In this document: positions 35,287 through 47,900 of the stretch, piece by piece
Position numbering within the stretch: position 1 is the first letter of the stretch
Layout: every line of letters starts with the position of its first letter
DNA from: Choanephora cucurbitarum
Taxonomy: Eukaryota; Mucoromycota; Mucoromycetes; Mucorales; Choanephoraceae
Assembly: GCA_025331435.1 (NCBI GenBank)
Contig: JAIWNI010000001.1
Location: 434,001 to 498,000 of the forward strand
DNA length: 64,000 nt
Direction of reading: 5' to 3'
Program-made: the position numbers and the translations under genes
The notes under the pieces: model-generated
What the model was told of the DNA's origin: nothing
The model's database searches: none
What the model saw: only the letters and a program-made list of their open reading frames with translations

Positions 35287-37439
35287 CTCGTCAATCTTTT
35301 AAAAAAAAATTGCACTTTGCTTTCTTTATGTATTTGTTTGGCCATCTCTCTTTTTGTTGTTGTTACTCTTGCGTTTTCCTCTTTTCTTTTGATAAGGATT
35401 TAATTAAAAATTGCTATTTTGCGCTTCAAAAGAAACACAATGAAATGAAATGATTGTCTCCATATGTCATGAGCTGAATTTAATCATCAAACATGAAAGA
35501 AAACAGACAAGCGTAAAGCGGAGGAGATCTGTTGCTAATCTCACTTCTCATTTCATGCGTACGCACAAAAACACAAGACATTTATAATGGTCTGAACTTA
35601 GCACAGTGTTTCTGCAGTACAATAGTTGCTTTATTTAAGAGTGTTGATATGTTTGAAAAAGGCATTCTTATATTGAGCATACTCTCAAATCAAACATTTC
35701 TGAGCTGATCAACTGCTGTAGGAAAAACTAGTTGGTTTCCATTGCTTTCTTTTTTTCAACATTCATTTGTAACAAATGTACTCTAGATAATGGTGGCTAT
35801 AGAAAGAGGGACATTTTACATGAGACTATCTAGACTAAAACTGCTACTATGTTTTGCTCCTGTATATAGATGCGCATCAAGGATAAGCATGCACTTCATT
35901 CCTTCCGGGGGGGGGGGAATCAAGAGTATATAGGCTTTTGTGGTGAGCGTAAAGTCTTTGTCAGCCCAAATAGCATTTAAAAGAACAAAGCGATTTGCTA
36001 CTTTTGAGTTGGGGAGTACAACAAATTTTGCAAACTCAAAAAACCAACTGTGCGCTTGAATGAGTTGTTTGAGAATTGAAGCGTTCATTCAGCAGAACAT
36101 TCAAGGACTGCTAACAATATGCTCTATCTTCAAAGATAACGCCTTCATCAAATGCGAGCTATAGTTACTAAAAATGGTAACATAGGAGGATGAGCTGCAA
36201 ATATATAGAAGATTTCCAGTCACGAGATTTGACTTTTGAGATCGAGATTGAACTCAGAAACAGCTCTTTAGGCATGGATACTGAGTAGACCATGAAGACA
36301 ACCATTTATAGCGAGCTCGCGTGGATAGCGTTTATTACTGAAAATATACTTTTCGCCGTTCTGCTACATTTCAATAATGTCTTACCTACGAAATCTCATT
36401 TCAGGTCTATACACTTTAAGTATTGAGTTTAAATATATCCTCACAAGCCCCAAACACTCGATAAAAAATTTTTCTACTTGAAATAAAAGGGTGATTTTTC
36501 TTGCTTCCTGATCTTTTTTTTCTTTATCGCAATTATATTCAAAAGGTAAATATTTGTGTCTATGATAGACGTGTACATACAAGAGGCATTTGCGTATTTC
36601 TTGCTTTGTTTTTATGGATCTCGATCCATCCATGATGAATGCTTTGCCGCCCCAGGCGGAAACGTATACATGTCGATAAAACATGCAGCTCATACCCTTT
36701 TCTGAATTGGAAGTAAAGCAAGAAATAAGAAATCTTCTTTTGACACGTTTATTTAATTTATTACGTGCCTTATACTTATCTCTCTCTCTCACTATAGATG
36801 CTATGTATCTTTTGAGTTGTGTCGCATTAAAATAAAGAAAGCCATTTTACTTTGTATTTGTCTCTCTTTTTAATGTTGAAAAGCTAATATTTTATTTCGA
36901 ATGGTAAGTTGACATTGCTTTTCTGCTTAATTTGTGTACTGCTTTGTGTGATGAGCACAATACATTCCATGCTAACACGGAGCTCTTTCATGACCGAAAA
37001 AGTGTTACTTTTATATCTGACTTGCAGTTACAAATTAAGAGAAATCATTATTTATTCAACCGTGTTTAACCATATCTCTTTTTAGATACCCCAAAGTATT
37101 TCGGAAAAAAATATTATTTGAATAAACTTATCATTTGAACTCTATATTTTGTTTGTTATTATTGTATTTTTTTATGGGCTCTGCTTTTATATAACAGCAT
37201 CGAAAATGGAAGGCAAACGTTGATTACTTTTTATTTATAGCTTACTGTAAGGTTTAGTACTTTGTCGCTTCTCTGAGTTAAATAAAAAAGCCTTTCACGA
37301 CATACATAGAATACAAGCATTATCACTTTTGTCTGGCATAATGATTCTTGGCTAAATTGAAAACACTCATCAACCATAATGAAATTTGTTCGTCTGTAGT
37401 TTTGAATGTCATAATACTTTTCCAGTTAATGGGCAAAGC
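35287..37439. other. Gene-poor region, first part
   Basis: About 2.1 kb of AT-rich DNA. A minus-strand open frame at 35816-36088 (90 codons, containing NAIWADKDFTLTTKAYILL) has a somewhat protein-like composition but no recognised family and no partner exon. I treat it as a possible relic. An unusual G11 run lies inside it. Other frames look random. Confidence 0.4.
35907..35917 (+). repeat. Poly-G run of 11
   Basis: Eleven consecutive G bases in a strongly AT-rich neighbourhood, where A and T runs are common but G runs are not seen elsewhere. It may be a mutational or assembly hot spot. Confidence 0.75.
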
Positions 37440-39044
37440 CACTCAAAGCAACACATGATGGTGTGATTGACACTGCAATACTTGCTAAATTGAACTACTG
37501 CCGAGATCCTGAGAACACATCAAGGATGTTAGTCTTTGTTGAAACAAGGAATTTCTTGACAGCCGAACGATGGTAGTTCTAAATGAATATATCCCTTTGC
37601 CACCTGCATACTTGGAAGGCCTGTTTGAGGTAGGCGTAATCATACCATAAACAAGCTCAGCGATATCGAAGAGCAGATGCAATATCATGTTGGCTGTATT
37701 GAAGCCTATAGAGAATGTGTAGTGTCAGTCCTTACATCTTTAGTTTGAAGTTATATAGATGTGCAAGTTTCAAGTTTTTCGTTTCAGCAAAATTCATGAG
37801 AGAGTTGGTCTCGACCAAGTTCCCCGTAAAGATGCGAGCTTCTGTCTACAATTGTTCTTGAATATCAAAAGGATACGGCCTAAAACTGATAGTTCGTTGA
37901 TAGTGAGGTGAAGAAGACTACACAGGTCTTTTTTTTTTGCGGTTGTCGTAAAACGCAATGACATCAAAAACGTTATCTCCATTTGATACAAGTGAGAGAT
38001 AGATTGTGTGCTTAAGATTAGTTAATTGTGTAAAACAAGCACATAGGATCATTAGAAGCGGAAACAAGAGATATCTTTCCACCAGACTATAGTTTATCAA
38101 AACATCATAGATTGTTACAAGTGATTTTCTTGCTGACGTTGGAGGAAAATTCATTTACATTCAATGCAATAGCAATTGGATCTGGAAGCTCGAAGAGAAC
38201 CCATTTTTTTAGGCATTCCTGATGGCATCTCTATCAAAGGTATCGCTGAAGCCTTCAAGTGTTTTCGAGGTACCGTAGTACTTGTGTTAGTAGCCAATTG
38301 TCTCTCTTTTCTTGTTGAAGCTCATGAAGTAAGCAATCTTTTTCGATAGAAAGCAAATCTCGACATGCTCTTTCTGTCTTGTTCAACAAGACTCTGTATC
38401 TGACAAATCTAGTCGAGAGTTAGGATCATTGTATGTATAAAGCAACAAACTTTCGAGCAAAGTACACCTACTATTCTTTCGTTTCAAGATTTGCTGAATG
38501 CAGTTGTTTTCCATGTTGATTATGTCATCACTGACGTTCAGGCTCGTTCCGTTCAGCTTGACTTAATCAAACTGTCAAATGCTTTTGTCTTCTCTGTCAC
38601 TGAAAAAATGAGAGTGCAGCAACATCAATGATACCAGCTTCATTAGCATTGGTAGAAGCAGGATATTACTTGTATCGAGCCTAGTTGAATCAGAGAATAG
38701 TATAGCTAAGTCTTTATCGCATTAGTTAGCAGCGTAATCCAAGCCTAAATAAAAGCTGTTCAATAGCAACAAGCATCCAGATAGCCGGGAAGATTCCATA
38801 AGTGGACTGGATTGGTTCATGCGTCAAGAAATCTATTCAAGTAAGTAAGAAAGAATCAAGAGAAAGCCAAGAAAACATACCTCTTTTTTTTGTAATACTT
38901 ACGGATTCAAGAAAAAATATGAAGAGAAAAATGACAATGTCATTTCAGGTATCACCATGGAAAGAGGCATTCCGTACAACCAAAAGTAAATTCATTTCGG
39001 GTGTTACAAGGTATTTGAATTTTTGGCCATTTGTTTCAAACTAG
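37440..39044 (+). pseudogene. Decayed coding fragments
   Basis: Several plus-strand stretches read like protein but are broken by stops or frame changes. Near 37485-37570 there is FVETRNFLTAERW. At about 38176-38349 an open stretch contains EARREPIFLGIPDG and GIAEAFKCFRG. At 38510-38625 there is VDYVITDVQARSVQLDLIK. Near 38625-38690 there is MIPASLALVEAGYYLY, and near 38805-38990 are two pieces that would join over GT-AG as GLDWFMRQEIYS and TMERGIPYNQK. They are on one strand and in order, which suggests one eroded gene. I could not assemble an intact model or confidently name a family. A diverged Hsp70-like (HSPA12) protein is a guess only. Confidence 0.3.
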
Positions 39045-40369
39045 TAACTCACATAGATCCTGTCTTGAAGTTTTTCTCTAAAGAGAGCTTTTTAATTGCT
39101 TGCTGCTGTAATGATTGCATTTGTGAAAGTTGCTGTTCTAAAGCAAGTGATTTTCTGATTAAAAAAAACCCCCAAGTGCTCTGTAGTGTTGTATTGTTTT
39201 GAAATGACCGAATAGACAAGTGGCGGTGTAGAGTACGAAGTGAAAGGAACGAGACAAATAAAGCTAGAGAAATTGAAAAAAGGAAGGGGGTCTAGCCAGA
39301 ATAAAAGGCCAAATTAAGCAATAAGCTCATCAACTGTTTTTCCCTTATTTAAATGAAGCATAAATCGCAACTACCAACAACAGTCTTGAAGGCTAGGGGA
39401 GAAAAGAAGAAAAGATTATCCATCAAATACATCAAATTTATTCCATAAAACAACTTGTTTATAAATAATTCACATCAAAGCCATATTTCAATTGAAAAAG
39501 CTTAATTATCTGCATTACATTCAGTGCTGTAGAAGTAGATCACTGATGTCATGGGACGATCACAAACTCAATAAGCTAGGATATCTTGATATGGTAAAGG
39601 TGAAGTTTATCGTAAATTGTATATAAACACATAATTCAACTCTTTCAAAACAAAAGAAATAATTTATTGTCTCTATAGCAAACTGCCATCCTATCTTTCA
39701 TCTCATAGTAAACGCCAGAATCATCACATGAACAAGTAACAATGGTGGCTCTCTTACTGGTCCTTAGAAGAGTTTTCAAGAAAAGAGCAAAACGGAGAAG
39801 AAGACATAAATAGCTTATTCATCATGTATCTCATGCTTTTTCGATTCAAGCAAAGCAATCAATAAAACAAGTCATAAAATGCTTTTGTACAGGATAAAAT
39901 CAAACAAAGCTCTCATGTCAGAATCGTTACTTAAACTCCATGTTGCACTGTATAAAATTTGCTATTGTGAATGCATTCATATAATAGCTGTTTATCATGA
40001 TTGACAAGCAAGAACATAAAAGCATCATATTAGTGTTTGCATCTTTATTTTATTCAACTCTACAGAAAAAGCCGTTTTCAAAAGAATATTGCTAAAGCAG
40101 ATCATTTTATTCCAAACGCAACTTGATTGGCTCAGAAATGAACTAAAAAGTAGAAATTGCATCAATATGAATTTTTCCTGTCCAATAGATTAAATTTTGA
40201 GATTTAAAATTTGCAACTTGATTGCTTCATCGCTTAGATTAGATTAACACTCAGCCAATCAAAAGCTTAGTTTCACGGAGATTGAATCGATTTTGGTTAC
40301 ATTTAAACTTTCATCTTGCTTCGTTTTTGATTTTTTTCTCACTCTCTCTCTTATAGAAAAAATTAAATC
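39045..40369. other. Intergenic, upstream of homocysteine methyltransferase
   Basis: About 1.3 kb of AT-rich DNA with no supported gene. The stretch directly before 40370 contains a CTCTCTCT leader. No regulatory element is identified with confidence. Confidence 0.4.
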
Positions 40370-41436
40370 ATGACTTTTGATTATCCTTTAATACTCGATG
40401 GTGGATTGGCTACCGAACTTGAAAGATCTTTTGGGAAAGACTTATCAGGTAATTAATTGGAATCTTGTGTAATCATTCTAGCAGTTTACTAAATTAATCG
40501 AACATAAGGTAAACTTTGGTCTGCTCAATGCATCCAAGATGATCCTGAAGCTATCAAGGTAGGCTACATACCTAGCAGTGTACTGTGCATATCATAATGT
40601 CTAATTTCCTTATCCTATAGTCTGTCCATAAAATGTACTATGAAGCAGGTGCCAATGTAGCCACCAGTTGTTCTTACCAAGCATCTTTGGAAGGCTTCTT
40701 GAATGCTGGTTATACAAAAGAACATGCAATTGAATTGATGCACAAGAGTGTAGCCTTAGCCGTTGAAGCCCGTGATGAATACAAGCAAGCCCACCCTGAA
40801 GACCAACAACCTCGGTTAGTAGCCCTTTCCATTGGCTGTTATGGTGCTGTCTTGGCTAATGGATCTGAATATACTGGTGATTATGGCAACAAGACAGTTG
40901 AGCAATTGATTCAATTCCACAAGGAACGCTTAGCTATTTTCTTGGAGAAATCAAAAGTGGACATGGTCATGTTTGAGACTATTCCTTCTTTTGCTGAAAT
41001 TCAAGCCATTCAACAGATTGTTCAGTCTACTCCACTCCCTCCTGTGGCCGTTGCCTTCCAATGTCGTTCTTCAGACCAAATTGCAGATGGTACACCTGTC
41101 CTGAAAGCCTTAGAGACCTTGAGTCAAGAAGATGCTATCTTTGCTTTGGGTATCAACTGCACTAAGCCCAAGTATGTTGAGGCTCTATTCGAGACAGTTG
41201 CTCAATTCAACAAGACACATGGAAAAGGAAAGGCTCTGCTGGCTTACCCTGATGGTGGTGAAGAATGGAATGCCGTTGCCAGACAATGGGATTCAAGTGC
41301 CAAGTTACCTGAGGAAGCCTTTGGCTGCATGATGTCTAAATGTATTCAAACTTATGGTCCTCGTGTCTTAGTGGGTGGTTGCTGTGGTACTGGTCCTGCT
41401 CACATCAAGAACATCTCTAGCTTCCGTCAATCTTAA
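40370..41436 (+). CDS. Homocysteine S-methyltransferase
   Basis: Exons 40370-40448, 40509-40558 and 40621-41436 give 314 residues. The enzyme transfers a methyl group from S-methylmethionine or S-adenosylmethionine to homocysteine, making methionine (Mht1/Sam4 type). Family features are the opening LILDGGLATELERS, the YEAGANVATSCSYQASLEGF segment, FETIPSFAEIQAI, the first zinc Cys in LGINCTKP, and the paired zinc cysteines in VGGCCGTGPAHI near the C-terminus. All three zinc-binding Cys are present, so it should be active. The length matches Mht1/Sam4. It is cytosolic, with no targeting signal. The next gene (Iwr1) is convergent, with 74 bases between stop codons. Confidence 0.95.
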
Positions 41437-41510
41437 TATTGTATTTAAATATCCATCATGTATATTATTCTCTCTGTAATTATAGTCATCCATTAAAGCC
41501 CTTTATTATC

Positions 41511-42811
41511 TTACAAACTATAGTCGTCATCTTCACTTGATAGATCATAGTGAAGTTCTAACATAGAAGCTTAGGATACTGATAATGTATATGTATTTCA
41601 TAAACACTTACGATCTTCATATTCATCACTTGCTTCTTCATCAGGGTAATCATTTTGATAGTAATCTTCAGCTAAAGTAAAGTGATAAGCCTAGAGAAGC
41701 ACTTGCTATTAAACAAAGCTGTTACCATTGGAATCTTCATCCAATTCATCGCCTAATTCACTGTCTGAATCATCATCCACATATTCAGATTGTGTCTCAT
41801 CAAACCAGATAAGTGAACCAATGTTAGATGTATTAACACGCTGATCGTCATCTCTATAATAAACATCGTACACATAATCCTCTTCTTCTTGCTTCTCGGT
41901 CTCCTTGTCTTGTACTATCCCAAGTGCATTAATACACTGTCTTTCTTTCGACTTTTCATTATCTCTTTACATGTCAAATACTCCTTGACCATAGGAATAA
42001 AGTTACACATAATATCATCAGGATCTTCTATATCATCATCCATAAACAGGCTATCTTATGTGAGTATAACCATATACTTTCTGAGTCTATTCTCTCTGCT
42101 TACTTGGCCTGCTTGGAAGATTTGTCATCTTTCACTGCTTCATACATATTGAATAGATCTTTAGCAGCCTTTTCTGAAGAACTCTGTACACTGCCATTCC
42201 AAAAGTTTATCAGATAATGAAAGTCCCATATTTTGATATACTTACACAGGTGGTGCATCTTCTGAAGCTTTCGATCTATTTTCCATAACAACTCTATATC
42301 TTGCTCTCATAGAAGCTTCTTTTTGATCTTTTACCAAACGATTCTTTCGTTCTTCAACGGAGACTGGTGTCTGAGGTCGACTGGTTCCTGGTTGAATACG
42401 CCGAGAGATGCGGTCCTAAGCTCATGTAAGAAACCGACTTTGCCTTAGAGTGTCAATGCCCTTACTCTCAATTTCTTTGCTTCATCTAAATTAGAGAAAC
42501 TCTTTTGTTCCACCGTCTCGGCCAGACGAAAGATAGAGGGCAAGGCAGTGATCGACACTAATGAATGATAAGTACAAAAGGAAACGGCTTGGTATGTGCT
42601 GCTTATTTACCTGTCAGCTTACTCTTGTCTTGATCATTGTTCTTTTTCACTCGTTTCTCATTCTCTTGGTGGATCACTATTGTCAACAGAACTTTAGGTT
42701 AAAAGAATACAAGTGTCTCTGCACAGTTGACATACACAAGGCTTCTAAAGGCTCTTCTGTTCTTTTACGTTTGATACGCAAAATAGTAAGTTGCTCTGAT
42801 TTACTCGACAT
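41511..42811 (-). CDS. IWR1: RNA polymerase II nuclear import factor Iwr1 (SLC7A6OS)
   Basis: Nine small exons in transcription order: 42811-42736, 42676-42611, 42557-42466, 42415-42248, 42183-42104, 42050-41971, 41914-41726, 41671-41612 and 41557-41511. They encode 285 residues. Iwr1 binds assembled RNA polymerase II in the cytoplasm and carries it into the nucleus. The N-terminus LTILRIKRKRTEEPLEALL is the family start and contains the basic nuclear localisation signal. The conserved DYVYDVYYRDD core is in exon 7. The C-terminus is very acidic (DEDSNAEDYYQNDYPDEEAS). No single exon is long enough to suggest the gene, but every junction keeps frame. The donor of intron 4 is GTGTAA, as in one DAO intron. 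Confidence 0.9.
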
Positions 42812-43502
42812 GACAAAGTTTTTCTTTTTTGTAAAAGAAAGAGAAAGAAATAGAAAAAAATCCGCTTTACACATCTCCGCCAATCAAAATTTCAATTCTT
42901 CTTTCAATCATGAATTATCCCATTTTTGGATACTGTTATGCAGACATACTCATTACAGATTAGAATGCTACTGAAACTGTTGTCAAGAAGGATCTTATTT
43001 TTTAGCAACGCTGATTCTTGAACCAAGCAAAGTTTCTACCTCATACACGAAATAGCTGTCATAACAAACGCAATGTTTAGTAAGAGACATCATCTATTCT
43101 TTTTATAATCAATTGACAGATCTGCTTTACGCATTTTTTTTAAAAAAAAAGACATTGCTAGTATATAGATTATCTAAAAAAAAAAGCCTGCCTTGTATAC
43201 GTATCTGGTTTCCAAAGACCACGTTTGTCTAAAAGGAAAAAAAAAAAGCATGCTTATCTAAAGTGACAATACCAACTCATCTTTAGCGTACAAACTATCC
43301 AAAATTAGCTCTACCTGTACTAAAAGAGTATCTATATTCGTCTCAATTTCAAATCAAAATCTGTCAGTTGTTCGAAAAAGGTTTATTGCTATCTAAATGG
43401 CAAACCCCGCTTTAGTTGCCGATGTTTTTTTTTTATACGGCTCGCTCTCTTTTTCGCTCTTTTCTCTTTTTTGTTTTTTCATTATCAATATTCAGCTTGA
43501 AC
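42812..43502. other. Divergent intergenic region
   Basis: About 690 bases between the Iwr1 start (minus) and the kelch gene start (plus). It is AT-rich with A and T runs of 8-10 and a T/C-rich stretch before 43503. No gene is supported. Confidence 0.4.
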
Positions 43503-45438
43503 ATGACTGATCGGCAAACACATTCAAGCCCGACAGCACCTATAGCTTGGATGAGTCAAGCATATGACACAAAGCAGTCCACTTACAGCATGTCGAAACA
43601 ACGATCATCTACTCCATCTACTGTTAACCCAACTGCCAGTATTCATTCAACTGACAGGTAAGTTCGATAGCCTGAGAGAACAATGAAATAGAGAAATGAT
43701 GGTCTATTTTATCTAAGCTATGATAGACCTGAATCACCTACATTGCCTCCCGAACAGGACTTCAGCTCTTCCACCGAACATGCTCGTCACCCTCATGATG
43801 CAAGCCAATCTACACCTACTTCACCTACTCGATATCATCATCCTCATTATCGTTCTTATACAGATGCCAGTATGCCTCCACCACCTCCCTTACCTTCCAG
43901 TGGTAATGACTTCTGTGTTTATTAGAACATTGAATTGAACACACATCTACATTTCTTCTTTAGGCCCTTATTATTCATCTATGGAGAGATTGCGACAAGA
44001 ACCATCTTCATTGCCTCCTCCTTCATTACCCCCAACTCCTCATCATAGCAATAGTAGCAGTAGTACGATCAAGCAGTCGCGTTATGATTCATTACCCTCT
44101 CGCTCTCATTCTACCCTTTCTTCACATTCAACACGGCAATACAAAAAGCCGCATGCTCAAATGTCAGACCATATGGCATCTGCTATTGAATTAAGCTTAA
44201 GCCCTCATGTTCCTCCAGCACCAGCAGCTGGTATGTATTGGTCGCGTGCAATCACTTATGGCAAAAGTCCCTCTAGACCTTTACGTGCTCATTCTGCCAA
44301 CCTGATTGGCGAGTTTCTCTATGTGTTTGGTGGATGTGATATGAGGACATGCTTTAATACACTCTATATTCTGGATATGGGTATGAGATCATATAACCTA
44401 AAGAACACAAGAGCAAGAAAGACTGATGTCATAGTTTAGATACCTTAACTTGGTCAAAGCCTCGTACCTCTGGACAAATTCCACCTCCCTGTCGTGCTCA
44501 CTCATGTACTACAGTAGAAAGAGATACGGGATCAGGCAGAAAGGCCTATAGTCTATATGTCTTTGGTGGTGGTGATGGCCCTAATTATTTCAATGATCTT
44601 TACGTATTAAATACAGGTAGGCAATGCTCTCTCTTTTTTTTTTGATATTTTATAGGTATTTAACCTATAGCATAGATACATTGGTCTGGTCAAAACCCAA
44701 GACATCGGGCGAACCACCTTCACCAAGACGTGCTCATACAACTTGCATTTGGAACCAAAAGATTATCATTGTAGGAGGTGGTGATGGTGCACGTGCGCTG
44801 GCGGATGTGCATACCTTGGATCTCACAGATCCTCAGGTACCCAAATGGTCTAAATTACAGACAGAGGGAATGCCACCTATTGCCCGAGGTTATCACACAA
44901 GCAATTTAGTCAAGGATAAATTGATTGTCTATGGTGGTAGTGATGGTCATGAATGTTTCAGTGATGTTTATATATTGGATCTAGGTAAGCAATAGAATAC
45001 CTCGTATTTAGCGTATCTTATTCATCTTATTATCAGTCAATAACCGCTGGAGTCAGATTGACCTTGATCGACCTATTCCTCGATTGGCCCATTCAGCAAC
45101 TCAAGTAGGATCCTATGTGTTTGTGATTGGTGGGCATGATGGTAGTCGTTATTCCAATGATGTCTTATTGTTGAACTTGGGTAAATTCAGATATTTTGTT
45201 CTTTTGTGTCCTCATATTTACCAATCTACTATTAGTTACCATGAGTTGGGAGACACGTAAGATCTATGGTGGTGCGCCTAGTCCTAGAGGATATCATACA
45301 GCAGTCTTGCATGACTCAAGGCTCTATGTTTTTGGTGGTTATGATGGTCGACATGTCTTTGAAGATGTTTATATGTTAGAATTAAGTGCTTGCGCTTATC
45401 TTCCACAGATCACTAATTTCGAAATAGACGTTTACTAG
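43503..45438 (+). CDS. Kelch-repeat protein
   Basis: Exons 43503-43657, 43718-43902, 43964-44380, 44440-44616, 44676-44984, 45037-45180 and 45236-45438 give 529 residues. The first ~240 residues are disordered, rich in Ser, Pro, His and Thr with proline clusters (PPPPPLPSSG). The rest is a six-bladed kelch propeller, with blades ending in VFGGCDMRTCFNTLYILD, VFGGGDGPNYFNDLYVLN, VGGGDGARALADVHTLDL, VYGGSDGHECFSDVYILDL, VIGGHDGSRYSNDVLLLNL and VFGGYDGRHVFEDVYMLEL. Most introns fall at the same phase between blades, as expected from repeat duplication. Fungal relatives (Tea1, Kel1, Ral2) act in polarity and Ras signalling, but no coiled coil or BTB domain follows here, so the role is open. Confidence 0.92.
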
Positions 45439-45503
45439 TTTCTTTCTTTTCTTTAATATATAATAAAATAGATTTAGCTTAGATTAATTCCCTCCTATTA
45501 TGC

Positions 45504-45764
45504 TTATTTATTGTTTCCCTTCTTTTTGTCTTGAGATTTTGAATATTTGAATTCAATGGCAGGTTCTTGTTGATACCAGATTTCATATTTTCTATCCCAA
45601 GCAGCATCTGAGAAATCATACGTCCTATTATCAAATTAGTCTTTCAGATTATGTTGTCAATGACAATCTTACCTTGGTCTACAAAAGGTCATTTTATCAG
45701 AAGGCTTCTTTATATCAGAATTTGGCCTTGGATTCCAAAACGTTGTTTTCTTATTGTCTGACAT
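45504..45764 (-). CDS. Small conserved-looking protein, 70 residues, two exons
   Basis: Exons in transcription order are 45764-45673 and 45624-45504. The spliced protein is 70 residues, starting MSDNKKTTFWNPRPNSDIKK and ending WYQQEPAIEFKYSKSQDKK plus a short Lys/Asn tail. The intron (48 nt) has donor AAG|GTAAGA and a normal AG acceptor, and the frame closes exactly. Composition is hydrophilic and aromatic (Trp, Tyr, Phe), unlike random AT-rich translation. I do not recognise the family. It is convergent with the kelch gene, with 65 bases between stop codons. It was found by joining two short frames. Confidence 0.6.
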
Positions 45765-47131
45765 AAGATTAGAAAAGAAAAAAGATACAGTCATCCCAAT
45801 GTCAAAGAATAATAATAAACATCTAAAAAAGGGAGGAGCAGCTGATGAAAATAAAAACAAACCTCTTATTGGATCAACTTTATTCTGAACACTATGAAAA
45901 AGGAAGATGCGTGTTAAATCAGAAAGAATACAGTAACTCAACGTTTGGCACAGACAACAATGCCATTTCGTTTACAACAGCAACAATCAGACCTATGCAA
46001 ATTGGCGGGAATTGCACAACAATCCTGTCTGTCTTTTTGGCTTAGGATACCTGTCTATACTCAGGAACACAAAGCTGATCTAAAGCCTTTTTTTTTCTTT
46101 CTTGGCAAGCAGTAAGTTGCTCTCAAAATATGCTTTCTAAAGAATCGGATTTAGCTAAAGTCCATCTTTTTTATGGCTTGAATTCGCTTTTGCATTAGTC
46201 GACGTTCGAATGACTTGGATTGAGTTTAGGAGAACATGAAGAGAGACATATAGCTCTATGGCCTCTCAGCTCGTAATCTTCTGGGAGGTATAAATGGGTT
46301 CACTATTCTCGATGTATAGATTCTTCATTTCCGGAAGTCTGTCCATCTCTATGACAGCTGATTTTGCCACAGGCTTCTTTCACTTTTCTCTAGGCTTGAT
46401 TGGCTCTGTTGTCTGAATCAAAATGACATTGCGGATATTGAGAACCAGTCAATAAGAAATCAGCATTGAAAGGATTCCTCTCTTCATCATGAATGACTGT
46501 CTTATCAGCAACAAGAAGGGTAATTGAGCCATCCCATTTGCCAAAAAGGTTTGCTGCTTTCATTGTATTAAGGTTATTAGCACTGCTTCATAACTTGAAC
46601 TATATATGAGTAGCAAACATGGTGTACAATATGAAATACAGAAGGCTTGAATAACACATAGAATGACAACAGATTAGAAAGCAACAGACAGATTCACATG
46701 CTTTTGCTGGCAAGTATTCGAGTGGACTTCAACTAACATAATAGCGCTGTTTAAGAGTTTGGGGATTTGTTATGAAGTAGAGAAAGTGATTGCTTCATTC
46801 TTTGTTATGGGTGGCTAAACAATGGACATCACTTGACTGCAACATGATCATTATCAAATCTCAAACAATACAATCGAGTGCTTTATTATTGAGCAGTTCC
46901 ATATTGTTAGCTTGGCATTGTTCTCGAATGGTACATAATTCGAACTATATATTACAGCACAATAGATAGAAATCATGCTATGACTGAAGTTTCATTGAGT
47001 GTTATAAAATAAGTTAGTTTCATTAGGGTGACATAAGCTGAACAAGACATCGTCTTCAGACACCATGAATATTTCCTTCATGCAAATCTATATTCCATAA
47101 AGATCTTTATTTCTTTATAGAAAGGGTATAT
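45765..47131. other. Intergenic region with a possible coding relic
   Basis: About 1.4 kb of AT-rich DNA. Apart from the short minus-strand frame at 46390-46563, nothing looks coding. No RNA gene or repeat is recognised. Confidence 0.4.
46390..46563 (-). pseudogene. Possible gene remnant, 57 codons
   Basis: A minus-strand frame from ATG (MKAANLFGKWDGSITLLVAD) to a TAG. Beyond the stop the same frame continues for about 28 codons, then two adjacent stops, then about 40 more codons, so the whole could be one exon broken by nonsense changes. Composition is protein-like. No family is recognised, and no flanking exon can be joined. Confidence 0.2.
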
Positions 47132-47767
47132 CTAATGTGAAGGCACCAAAAAGCCAACCATACACTTTTCCATAAGATAATCCATGTTCACCCAAGAATG
47201 AGTCATCACTTTTTAAAAGAAGAGAAATAGTGAGCTTAATACACTTGTTAGCTTATGAAGATGAGCTTACTGAATAACTTGGTGCCATCTTTTCCTGCAC
47301 ATCGCATCAGATCCTTAACACCACCAGGATGAAACTTCAAATAAGGTGTGATGTTGTATACTTTGCCCTGAATGGCAGTCCATGCATCTTCTTGTGTTCT
47401 ATGTTGTCTGACTTCATCTAAAGTATATCTTCCTAAACAAGGCACGCCCTAATACATGTCAGTGTTACATTTATGCATCATCAGTAAGGAAAAAAAGCTT
47501 ACTCTTAGGTCTTGACCCGAGTTACATAACTTGGCCCAATCAAGAGGGGAATGACCTGGTTCTAATCTCACTTTTTCTCGGTTACGAGGTTGTTTAGTAG
47601 CAGCAGCTACAAGTCGCTGAGGACCATTTCGAGAAGGAAACTCAGGTACATCAAGTGTTTGGTCTAGTCTGATGAGATTGAGACGGTATAAAATGGAGAT
47701 GTTTTTTTTTCCTTTTGTACTTACTTTCGGGATCTACCAAGTTCATCTGAGGAGTGTTTGAATTCAT
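47132..47767 (-). CDS. Cytochrome b5-like heme-binding protein
   Basis: Exons in transcription order are 47767-47725, 47663-47503, 47448-47271 and 47208-47132, giving 152 residues. The C-terminal ~85 residues are a cytochrome b5 domain: YTLDEVRQHRTQEDAWTAIQ, then GKVYNITPYLKFHPGG with the first heme-ligand His in HPGG. The second ligand, the His in THSWVN, is supplied by the last exon. A preceding segment, LEPGHSPLDWAKLCNSG, matches the N-terminal extension of the NCB5OR/Irc21 subfamily. There is no reductase domain and no C-terminal membrane anchor, so this is a soluble stand-alone b5 protein and probably an electron carrier. It lies 133 bases downstream of the next minus-strand gene. Confidence 0.9.
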
Positions 47768-47900
47768 TATTTTAGTACAAGTAGGATACTAAAAAAAAAA
47801 GAGAGAAAGAGAAATAAGCATTGATTTTTTTTTATTTGTAACAGCCAAAGACCCGAACATGATACAAAAGACGTTTATTACAAGAAAAAAGAAAGAAAGA

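Noticed and set aside
35816..36088. 90-codon minus-strand frame as a real gene
   Set aside because: No recognised family, no adjoining exon, and it contains a G11 run; kept only as a possible relic.
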